Shown: positions 37,866-44,258 of the stretch, piece by piece
Layout: each line of letters opens with the position of its first letter
Numbering within the stretch: position 1 is the stretch's first letter
Assembly: GCF_014200455.1 (NCBI RefSeq)
Contig: NZ_JACHBW010000002.1
Span: 62,001-126,000 of the forward strand
Source of the DNA: Paraburkholderia bannensis
Lineage (GTDB): Bacteria > Pseudomonadota > Gammaproteobacteria > Burkholderiales > Burkholderiaceae
Direction of reading: 5' to 3'
Length of the DNA: 64,000 bases
Notes under the pieces: model-generated
Told to the model about the DNA's origin: nothing
Seen by the model: only the letters and a program-made list of their open reading frames with translations
Database searches by the model: none
Made by a program: the position numbers and the translations under genes

Positions 37866-38357
37866 CTATCTCCGCGCGATCATGTCTCGCGCCAAGTCGG
37901 CATGTTCCCGCCTGATATCGCGTCTCCTGTCGTCATCAGCCGCAACCGCATCGCGATACTTCGACACGAGAGCCTCTAGGCGCAATACTTGTTTGTTCGC
38001 CGCGGCAATCGCCACTTCGAGTTGTTTGTCGGACAGCGCATTGAAATCCTCATCTTCATCGCGCAGTTCTGCCGCGATGTTTCTAATCTCGGTGCGAGCC
38101 GCTGCTAGGTCCTGTTCCCATGCTAGCGCCGCTCCACCTTGCCCTCCCTGCGCGAGTATCCTGTGGCGCGACCCGTCCGCGTAGTCCAGAAGATCGGGCA
38201 GCGACCTCAGCGCATGGTGAGCATTGCCGAGTGCCTTTCGTAGCTCCAGCCGCAGATCGAGCGATTTAACCTGATAGCTTTTCCAAAGGGCAAAGCCGCC
38301 CGTTATCGCTCCGATAATCCCTGTTACCGCGCCGATGTTGTCTGTGACGATGCTCAT
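37866..38357 (-). CDS. hypothetical membrane-anchored coiled-coil protein
   Basis: 163 residues, no family recognised. One hydrophobic N-terminal segment at about 8-27 (IGAVTGIIGAITGGFALWKS) would anchor it in the membrane. The rest is charged helix, strongly coiled-coil from about residue 80 (DLAAARTEIRNIAAELRDED; LEVAIAAANKQVLRLEALVS). It is transcribed divergently from the TIR-like gene, with a 191-bp region between. This N-terminal-anchor layout is common in accessory genes of mobile elements. Confidence 0.55.
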   Translation of the reverse strand: MSIVTDNIGAVTGIIGAITGGFALWKSYQVKSLDLRLELRKALGNAHHALRSLPDLLDYADGSRHRILAQGGQGGAALAWEQDLAAARTEIRNIAAELRDEDEDFNALSDKQLEVAIAAANKQVLRLEALVSKYRDAVAADDDRRRDIRREHADLARDMIARR

Positions 38358-38548
38358 GTATCCATGCCTTCAGGAGTCGGTGAGCATGAGTCTATCTCCT
38401 ACGGTGGCGGGTTCAAGTGTGTCCCCGAGCGTCCTGCGCGCGCGTGCGCCAACGAAAGGCGGTGTTCGGACTGCCCTTAGCAAGGCAGCGCGTCGCCAGA
38501 GCGCCCAGCAACTGCTACATTATTGAGATTCGAGTGGAGACCAATTAA

Positions 38549-39415
38549 ATGCCGACCGAGGCCACTACGCCGCAGCCGTTTGCGTTCGTCTTAATGCCCT
38601 TTGATAGTTCCTTCAATGACATTTACCTACTAGGCATCAAAGAAACGGCCACTCAGCTGGACTTCGATTGCCAGCGCGTGGACGAGCAGATTTACCAAGA
38701 AAGTATGTTGGAGCGAATCTATCGACAAATTGATGTCGCTGATGTCATTGTTGCGGACATGTCCGGGCGAAACCCCAACGTGTTCTATGAGGTTGGCTAC
38801 GCTCACGCAAAGGGCAAACTCGTCATCTTGCTTACTTCGGACACGGGCGATATTCCTTTCGATTTGAAGCACCATCGGCATATCGTGTATGGCGGTTCCG
38901 CCACTCGCCTGCGCACGCAATTGGCGAAGGACTTGGAGTGGGCGAAGGCCGAGATACAAAACCTTCGTGATAGCAGGATCAAGGTTACGTTGCAAAAGCC
39001 GTCGGGTCTATTGGAAAAGAGCGACTGGCTCGCAGAAGCTGACATCGATCTGAAATTCGACCTTTCGAACCACTCATCGCAGGCCTCCCCGGACATTGAA
39101 GCCATTTACATATACATGAATAGGCAGTGGACTGTTCGCCAAGATGAAAAGGTGTGCTCTACGGTCGATTCGGATTGGAGTCCGTTCAAGGAGCGGCACT
39201 TTCTTGCTTGCCCGGTTAGACGACTGCAAAAGAACGGCGGCTGGGCGCAAATTAAGGTCAACATGAAGCGCATTCTAGCCGTTGCTAGCAAAGGTGAGGT
39301 GCTGAAGGACAGCTATCAGCTAAAGGGTAAATTAGGTCTTCGCATCGCCACGTCCAGCGGAAACTTTGATTATCAGTTTCCGCTGGACGTGGCGGTGGAC
39401 GAAATTCCTTTCTGA
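38549..39415 (+). CDS. TIR-like / nucleoside deoxyribosyltransferase-like protein
   Basis: 288 residues. The N-terminal domain (10-130) has the signature of TIR-like nucleoside 2-deoxyribosyltransferase-related proteins: FAFVLMPFDSSF, ERIYRQIDVADVIVADMSGR, and NPNVFYEVGYAHAKGKLVIL with a conserved Glu81 in the place of the catalytic acid. The C-terminal half (about 150-288) is beta-rich and unrecognised, possibly a sensor. Relatives act on nucleotides or NAD, and several serve in anti-phage defence; that role is inferred. GGAG precedes the start. A perfect 20-bp inverted repeat lies inside its 3' end. Confidence 0.72.
   Translation: MPTEATTPQPFAFVLMPFDSSFNDIYLLGIKETATQLDFDCQRVDEQIYQESMLERIYRQIDVADVIVADMSGRNPNVFYEVGYAHAKGKLVILLTSDTGDIPFDLKHHRHIVYGGSATRLRTQLAKDLEWAKAEIQNLRDSRIKVTLQKPSGLLEKSDWLAEADIDLKFDLSNHSSQASPDIEAIYIYMNRQWTVRQDEKVCSTVDSDWSPFKERHFLACPVRRLQKNGGWAQIKVNMKRILAVASKGEVLKDSYQLKGKLGLRIATSSGNFDYQFPLDVAVDEIPF
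39346..39394. repeat. perfect 20-bp inverted repeat inside a coding region
   Basis: CGCCACGTCCAGCGGAAACT and its exact reverse complement are separated by 9 bases (TTGATTATC). The structure lies wholly within the TIR-like gene, ending about 20 bases before its stop. No T run follows, so it is not a standard terminator. Confidence 0.85.
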
Positions 39416-39658
39416 CGGCGCTCGGCTGTGATGCGTCGCGCAATTTTTCGCGATATCTCGGTATGTGGAAGTAACTGCCTACTGCGGGCAGTCGCTATAT
39501 GTCGGGCTATGAGAAGTTGGCCGCGCCGGACGGGAGTAGTACGCGCCGCGAGGCAAGCGAGTGCATTAGAGTGTCTGCGACGGAATAAAACAAAGCCCGG
39601 AGCCGTCTTGTGAACGGGCATCCCGGCTTCATCCCGCGACAGATGTCAGATCAGCGCA

Positions 39659-40240
39659 TTAGAGATCGACACACCACACCTGCACGCCATCACGCTCAAG
39701 CTTTTCGCATCGCCGGGTCCCAGGATACTTGGGGGCCATGAAAAATACGTAGCGGTGAGGGATGTCGGGACGAGTCAGAAGCTTCTCCAGATCTTTACGC
39801 AGTTTCCCGTTGTTTGCTGGCGTCACCGCCGCAAATGTTTCTGCGACCACAGAGCCATCGTCGCTAACGATATCAAACGGCAAAGAGGCGTGCGCGCCTG
39901 GGGCAAGATGAAAGCCGCCGACAAGCGGATGAAGCGTGAGCAGTTGGCGCGCGGCCGCGATGGCGACCACAAGGCTCCAGGTCTGATTGGTTTGCTCGAT
40001 CAGGTTTAACGGCGCTCCCGTGGCAGGATGAAAGCCAACCGAGTCGAATTTTAAGCGTCGGAATAGATCCAGCGAACCTTTCCTGTGGGTTCGAAGCCAA
40101 TCATGGGCACGTGCTGCCGCATCTTCGACATATGCCAAGAGCCGATTCGTATCTTCAATGGAATTTACCCACATCGATGAAACGATGGGCTCGGGAACCT
40201 CTGCGCTGGTCTCTGTGACAGCGGCGTCATCCGCATTCAA
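39659..40240 (-). CDS. hypothetical protein, possible degenerate PD-(D/E)XK nuclease
   Basis: 193 residues from a TTG start that has GGAG seven bases upstream. The N-terminal half is helical (NRLLAYVEDAAARAHDWLRT). The C-terminal half has FHLAPGAHASLPFDIVSDDG, AETFAAVTPANNGKLRKDLE and YVFFMAPKYPGTRRCEKLER. Asp in FDIV followed by Glu in AETFAAV recalls the D...ExK layout of restriction-like nucleases, but the Lys is not evident. It follows the AlpA cassette on the same strand. Confidence 0.55.
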   Translation of the reverse strand: MNADDAAVTETSAEVPEPIVSSMWVNSIEDTNRLLAYVEDAAARAHDWLRTHRKGSLDLFRRLKFDSVGFHPATGAPLNLIEQTNQTWSLVVAIAAARQLLTLHPLVGGFHLAPGAHASLPFDIVSDDGSVVAETFAAVTPANNGKLRKDLEKLLTRPDIPHRYVFFMAPKYPGTRRCEKLERDGVQVWCVDL

Positions 40241-40317
40241 GCCTTGACTCCATTAACATCTGGTAGCGATATTATCAAGGAAACTGAGTTGCCTGACTGC
40301 CCTTGCGATGGGCGAGG

Positions 40318-40554
40318 TCATAACGGAGTCTGCCAATCCGTGAATTTTTCAAGAAGTTCAGCTTCAACCTGCACGATGCGCCCGTCGCGGTCAACAACTG
40401 CTAGCGTTGCCGGCTCTCCGTCCGACGACGTGATAGTTAATCCTTCGAAGCTGACAGCGCTGATCGTGCTCGCGAGCGGAGAGGAGTGCCCCACATCGCG
40501 CGCGAGATCAATTTCGGGTGATGGCTTCCTGCCTACCGTGCGGCGTTCGCTCAT
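40318..40554 (-). CDS. small hypothetical protein behind the AlpA-like gene
   Basis: 78 residues (MSERRTVGRKPSPEIDLARD), no family recognised; the second half looks beta-rich (FEGLTITSSDGEPATLAVVD). GAGGTG stands at good distance before the ATG, and it begins 17 bases after the AlpA-like stop, so the two are likely one operon. Confidence 0.5.
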   Translation of the reverse strand: MSERRTVGRKPSPEIDLARDVGHSSPLASTISAVSFEGLTITSSDGEPATLAVVDRDGRIVQVEAELLEKFTDWQTPL

Positions 40555-40571
40555 ACTTGCACCTCGACAGG

Positions 40572-40811
40572 CTAAAGACTCGGCCTAACAGTGCAGCCGC
40601 CTGCCGATCGCTCCGCGATCGATCTCACCCACTCCTGAATCTCCGACTCGACCCATAGGGACGTGTGGCGCACCTTCCGGGCACGTGGGAACTCGCCGCC
40701 CTTCACCAGTGCGTAGATAGTCGTCTTGCCAAGGCCAACGGCATCGAGCACGGCCGGCAAACGGATGAGGCGATCACTGGCCACGAGCGGCACTTCACAG
40801 TCGAGATTCAC
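40572..40811 (-). CDS. AlpA-family helix-turn-helix regulator
   Basis: 79-residue MerR-like winged HTH protein of the AlpA/excisionase group: RLIRLPAVLDAVGLGKTTIY, then ALVKGGEFPRARKVRHTSLW and VESEIQEWVRSI. Such proteins activate integrase genes or help excision of prophages and islands. The start is GTG, supported by GGAGAG upstream. Its presence supports the mobile nature of the region. Confidence 0.85.
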   Translation of the reverse strand: MNLDCEVPLVASDRLIRLPAVLDAVGLGKTTIYALVKGGEFPRARKVRHTSLWVESEIQEWVRSIAERSAGGCTVRPSL

Positions 40812-40999
40812 TAGCTCTCCAAGCGTTTTGGGGCGTGCAGCTTAGCAGGGGATTTCGTGCGTTCGGGCAAGCGATACCCCAGCAGCATCCCAACACTGAA
40901 GATCACGAAAACGGATGCCTTCACCCCATCGGTATGCGACGCTGGTTCGCACGGAATTTAGAGTTTGCGGCCAACACAGTCGGATTGCCTTGCGCACAA

Positions 41000-41029
41000 A
41001 AAACGAAGCCCCGCACATTGGGCGGGGCT
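41000..41029 (-). terminator. terminator of the kinase/HIRAN operon
   Basis: On the minus strand AGCCCCGC, 7-base loop, GCGGGGCT, then TCGTTTTTT. It lies about 30 bases past the HIRAN gene stop and ends the two-gene operon. Confidence 0.88.
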
Positions 41030-41057
41030 CTGTACTTCCGATCTCGTGTTTGCTGCC

Positions 41058-41783
41058 TTAGCTGACGGGAGTCACACCAACGAACAAATAAACTAGCGGG
41101 CGTTCGGGCTTTCCATTGAGACGATCGATAGACGCCTCGATTTTTCCCGCGCTCAGCCACCGGTGGACCGATGGAAGCATAGGCCTCGGAACATAGCCAA
41201 GTTTCCGCCCGGACCAGTAAATTGCAATTGCCCTCTCATCAACACTGTTGAGCGGCTCCGGCAAAAACTGCACTTCATCACCGATATGGAGATCGCTTTG
41301 ACTCACGCCTTGTCGCCAAAAACCGGCTACCTCCATGACAGTCTCGAGAGGCAATGCCGCAGTCGTTAGATCTGGGCACAACTCAAAACCATCCCCTGGC
41401 AATTTCGCGCCTGTATAGCCTAGCAAGGCCAAATCTGACCCTTGAAAGTCAGCAGGAAGTCTGTACTTCTCCAAGTACTCCGCGAAGTCGCGGCGCTTCC
41501 GCGAGGGCAATCGCCGAACGAAAGCTTCCAAGACACCTTTTCTGTGCTCGTCTTCACCCCGATTGAAAGCGGGATAACCTTGGAAACCTTCCAGTTTGGC
41601 CAGTTGGTAGTCGGCAGTCTGATTGAGATAGCGGAAAACTGGTTCGCCGTTGTCCAGCACGATCTCCGCCACCACGTGCCGACGCCGACTTTCTGGGCCG
41701 ACGTCGGATGAAGGCTGCCACGATAGCCAGAGCCTCGACGGCTCGGCCACGTGCTCAATTTGCCTCATGACAATATCGCGCAT
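41058..41783 (-). CDS. HipA-N-like / HIRAN domain fusion protein
   Basis: 241 residues in two parts. Residues about 35-138 resemble the N-terminal subdomain of HipA kinases (VVAEIVLDNGEPVFRYLNQT; FVRRLPSRKRRDFAEYLEKY; LLGYTGAKLPGDGFEL). Residues about 148-236 are a HIRAN domain: VAGFWRQGVSQ, EPLNSVDERAIAIYW, KLGYVPRPMLPSVHRWLSAG. HIRAN domains bind single-stranded DNA 3' ends in HLTF-type proteins. The gene overlaps the end of the kinase gene by 19 bp from this start, or by 4 bp (ATGA) if Met6 is used. HipA-N subunits restrain partner kinases in HipBST, so a regulatory role is inferred. Confidence 0.75.
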   Translation of the reverse strand: MRDIVMRQIEHVAEPSRLWLSWQPSSDVGPESRRRHVVAEIVLDNGEPVFRYLNQTADYQLAKLEGFQGYPAFNRGEDEHRKGVLEAFVRRLPSRKRRDFAEYLEKYRLPADFQGSDLALLGYTGAKLPGDGFELCPDLTTAALPLETVMEVAGFWRQGVSQSDLHIGDEVQFLPEPLNSVDERAIAIYWSGRKLGYVPRPMLPSVHRWLSAGKIEASIDRLNGKPERPLVYLFVGVTPVS

Positions 41784-42709
41784 AGTTGCCTGTATCGAAG
41801 GTTCACCAATCTTAGCGTGAAGCGAATGCGAGCTTCCGTGAGCTTAACGGGCAATTCTAGTTTACACAGTTCGATAAGTCGTTGTTCTAGTTCTTGCACC
41901 GAGAATAGGGCCAAAGTCTCCCGAAGAGGCCCCAAAAGGGTTGGGTGCGCTTCAACGACGTACCTGATCATGTCGAAATGTTGGCACCGCTTTGCGTCGT
42001 CTCCATTAAGCTTCATATGGTGGCAGCCCTTTCGAAGATACGCCGCGCATTTGTTGTCGTCCCAACCAGCAACATGCTCGAGGTGGCGCTCCATCCCCAA
42101 ACTCGTACCATTATCAAAGAGCGGCGAGAGTCGTTCCCGGGTGGTTGCTCCATCGTCAAGCGTCCAAGCAAGAAAGCCCCAGTTGTCCTGATGACGGTCC
42201 GTATTTCCGATCAAAGCGTCAAAGAGAAACGCCCGCCCCCAATACAATAGCCAGTCGTCAATAAGCCCATGTCGTGCCGCGCGAACGCATGCGCGCTGAA
42301 CCAACTGAAAGCTGTGCTGCGTTCCCAGCTTTCGGTCGTAGTCTGGGACAAGCCGCTGCAAGCGGTTCCCGCCCGCGATAAATGTCTGCTCACCGTCGAC
42401 GAAAAACCATTCGATCAACGCCCCGCACACAGCTCGTCCCCGGTGTTCGGCAATGTACGCGGGAGGCACTTCCACGTCCAAAAGGCACCCAACAACGTAA
42501 GCAATCGTCTCAGCCCAAAATTGCTCTGGATAACGCTGGTCAGAGAGTTTGAACAGGTAGCGGCGGCCTGGCTTAATGAAATCGAAAGGGACAATGTCGG
42601 GTGGGAAAAGTGCGGACTTTTCCCGTGCGCCTTCCGGGTAGCGAGGGTGCTCCGGGTCTTCGGGCCAGTCAGTCACGTCAATGATGCCGGGCTGGATTAC
42701 TGGTATCAA
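41765..42709 (-). CDS. HipA-like Ser/Thr protein kinase
   Basis: 314 residues with the HipA/CtkA kinase core but no HipA N-terminal subdomain. ATP-binding Lys54 is in YLFKLSD, and a Glu follows in EQFWAETIAYVVG. The catalytic loop is LIGNTDRHQDNWGFL (Asp171, Asn176), and the metal-binding motif is SPLFDNGTSLG (Asp199). HipA kinases phosphorylate aminoacyl-tRNA synthetases and arrest growth; the target here is unknown. The start is TTG with AGGG upstream. First gene of a two-gene operon at the tRNA-proximal end of the element. Confidence 0.82.
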   Translation of the reverse strand: MIPVIQPGIIDVTDWPEDPEHPRYPEGAREKSALFPPDIVPFDFIKPGRRYLFKLSDQRYPEQFWAETIAYVVGCLLDVEVPPAYIAEHRGRAVCGALIEWFFVDGEQTFIAGGNRLQRLVPDYDRKLGTQHSFQLVQRACVRAARHGLIDDWLLYWGRAFLFDALIGNTDRHQDNWGFLAWTLDDGATTRERLSPLFDNGTSLGMERHLEHVAGWDDNKCAAYLRKGCHHMKLNGDDAKRCQHFDMIRYVVEAHPTLLGPLRETLALFSVQELEQRLIELCKLELPVKLTEARIRFTLRLVNLRYRQLCAILS

Positions 42710-42801
42710 TGGTTGCCCTGTCGCAAGGTCAAAATTGGCTTAGAGAATCGCCAGTATGCACGTGCTGAAGTTGGGGCACCAGTCCGCCTTATCAGCGCGT
42801 T

Positions 42802-42821
42802 ATTCCGTACAAATTCCGTAC
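42802..42821. repeat. paired direct repeats near right end of element
   Basis: ATTCCGTAC occurs twice with an 11-base period (42802 and 42813). It mirrors the TACAGGAC pair at the left end and may be a recombinase arm site. Confidence 0.4.
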
Positions 42822-42824
42822 GCA

Positions 42825-42860
42825 ACAAAAAAGGGCTTAAGCGATTCGCATTAAGCCCTT
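42825..42860 (-). terminator. element-borne terminator for tRNA-Arg
   Basis: AAGGGCTTAA pairs with TTAAGCCCTT around GCG-ATT-CGC, and on the minus strand TTTTTT follows. It lies just past the tRNA 3' end but on element DNA, so it replaces the chromosomal terminator at 35839-35876. Confidence 0.8.
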
Positions 42861-42875
42861 GATTTCACGAAACTT

Positions 42876-42925
42876 CTTTGGCGCGCCCGGCTGGGATCGA
42901 ACCAGCAACCCCTGCCTTCGGAGGG
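42876..42925. repeat. attachment-site repeat within intact tRNA-Arg
   Basis: The same 50 bases as at 35886-35935, here forming the 3' half of the functional tRNA gene. Confidence 0.92.
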
Positions 42926-42954
42926 CAGTACTCTATCCATTGAGCTACGGGCGC
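42879..42954 (-). tRNA. tRNA-Arg, anticodon CCG
   Basis: 76 bases including encoded CCA. Acceptor stem GCGCCCG / CGGGCGC, D-arm GCTCAATGGATAGAGT, anticodon stem CTGCC / GGCAG with loop CTCCGAA (anticodon CCG, reads CGG), and T-arm GCTGGTTCGATCCCAGC. Discriminator base is G. Its 3' half is the integration site of the element. Confidence 0.96.
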
Positions 42955-43272
42955 GCTGCCATTTGAGCGCTGCGGCAGCTACGAAGAAAACGTAGGACAG
43001 CAGCGTCGAGGAGACCGAGAGAATACCCGGTTTCGGTTAAACCGTCCACCGCGCGGGGCCGGGCGGGAACCGGCCCGCGCAAACCCCGCATAAACAGGGC
43101 CCGACTGTTCGCACAGCCCGTGGGCTCCGGGTAAACGCGCGCAGAACACCCCACCCTCACGGCAACCGGCCGCGAAACCTTGCGTCTATAATCGTCCCTG
43201 TTTGCTCAATCGCAAGGCTAATGCCGTCCTGCTGTACCGCTCACCAAAAAACCAACGGGAGACGAGACAAGC

Positions 43273-44175
43273 ATGAGCGAAGCACCCCACGGAGCCCCGA
43301 TCAAAACCCCCGGCCAGCTGATCGCCGCTGTGGTTGCCGGTTTTGCCGTCCCCATCGTCATCATCATTCTGCTCGCCTACTACGTCGACAACACGACGCG
43401 TACCGGCGCAGGCACCGACGAGCTTTCCGCCCAGCAGATCACCGAACGCATTGCGCCGATCGCGAAGGTGTCGATTCGCGACGCCAACGCGCCGCGCGTC
43501 TACAAGACCGGTGAGCAGGTTTATCAGGCGGTCTGCTCGGCGTGTCATGCGAGCGGCGCCGCGGGCGCGCCGAAGTTCGGCAATGCGGGCGACTGGGCGC
43601 CGCGCATCGCCCAGGGCTACGACACGCTCTGGCACACGGCACTGGCCGGCAAGGGCGCGATGCCCGCGCGCGGCGGCACGAGTCCCGACGATTATTCCGA
43701 CTACGAGATCGGTCTCGCCGTTGCCTATATGGCGAACCACGGCGGCGCAAACTTCCAGGATCCGCCCAAGCCCGCGCCGGGTGTGGCTAACGGCGCTTCA
43801 GGTGCGGCGGCAGCAGCGCCCGCTTCTGGCGCCGATGCCAACGCCGCGCAAGCAACCGCGGCAGCCGCCGCCATCGCCGCGATCCCGCAAACCGGCGCAC
43901 CGGCAGGCGGCGCGGCAGGCGGCAGCGCCGACGCCTCGCAGGCCGGCAAGGCGCTCTACACGCAGGTTTGCCAGGCGTGCCACGCAGCGGGCGTGCTCGG
44001 TGCACCGAAGTTCGGCGACAAGGCCGACTGGGCGCCGCGTCTGAAGGACCCGATGGACACCATCTACAATTACGCGCTCCACGGCAAGGGCCAGATGCCC
44101 GCGAAGGGCGGCTCGAACGCCTCCGATGCCGACGTAAAGGCCGCCGTCGACTACATGGTGAGTGCGGTGAAGTAA
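43273..44175 (+). CDS. diheme cytochrome c, membrane-anchored
   Basis: 300-residue periplasmic electron carrier held by an N-terminal helix at about 13-36 (QLIAAVVAGFAVPIVIIILL). Two cytochrome c5-like domains each have a haem site: CSACH (about 87-91) with distal Met in KGAMPARGG, and CQACH (about 232-236) with KGQMPAKGG. They are joined by an Ala/Pro/Gly-rich linker of some 60 residues. It may pass electrons to a terminal oxidase; the partner is not in the window. First chromosomal gene right of the element. Confidence 0.92.
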   Translation: MSEAPHGAPIKTPGQLIAAVVAGFAVPIVIIILLAYYVDNTTRTGAGTDELSAQQITERIAPIAKVSIRDANAPRVYKTGEQVYQAVCSACHASGAAGAPKFGNAGDWAPRIAQGYDTLWHTALAGKGAMPARGGTSPDDYSDYEIGLAVAYMANHGGANFQDPPKPAPGVANGASGAAAAAPASGADANAAQATAAAAAIAAIPQTGAPAGGAAGGSADASQAGKALYTQVCQACHAAGVLGAPKFGDKADWAPRLKDPMDTIYNYALHGKGQMPAKGGSNASDADVKAAVDYMVSAVK

Positions 44176-44198
44176 CCAGCAGCCGCACCACAAAAACA

Positions 44199-44229
44199 AA
44201 GGGCCGCATCGTCATCCGATGCGGCCCTT
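44199..44229. terminator. bidirectional terminator
   Basis: AAGGGCCGCATCG, loop TCATC, CGATGCGGCCCTT: a perfect 13-bp stem between the convergent cytochrome and helicase genes. Confidence 0.88.
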
Positions 44230-44258
44230 CTCATTTCACGCGCCTATAAGCGCAAAAA

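Larger units (their letters stand above)
35886..42925. mobile_element. 7-kb integrative element in tRNA-Arg(CCG)
   Basis: Bounded by 50-bp perfect direct repeats at 35886-35935 and 42876-42925. The right copy is the 3' part of an intact tRNA-Arg gene. The element carries a tyrosine recombinase, an AlpA-like regulator and six other cargo genes. Codon use and base composition inside are plainly less GC-rich and less regular than the flanks. Excision would rejoin the sugar locus terminator to the tRNA. The recombinase is at the end away from the intact tRNA, which is less common. Confidence 0.9.

Noticed and set aside
40835..41065. 76-codon plus-strand frame between AlpA-like and HIRAN genes
   Set aside because: It spans the kinase-operon terminator and lacks coding character.
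42269..42862. 197-codon plus-strand frame opposite the HipA-like kinase
   Set aside because: The minus-strand frame has the full kinase motif set; this is its shadow and runs into the element terminator.
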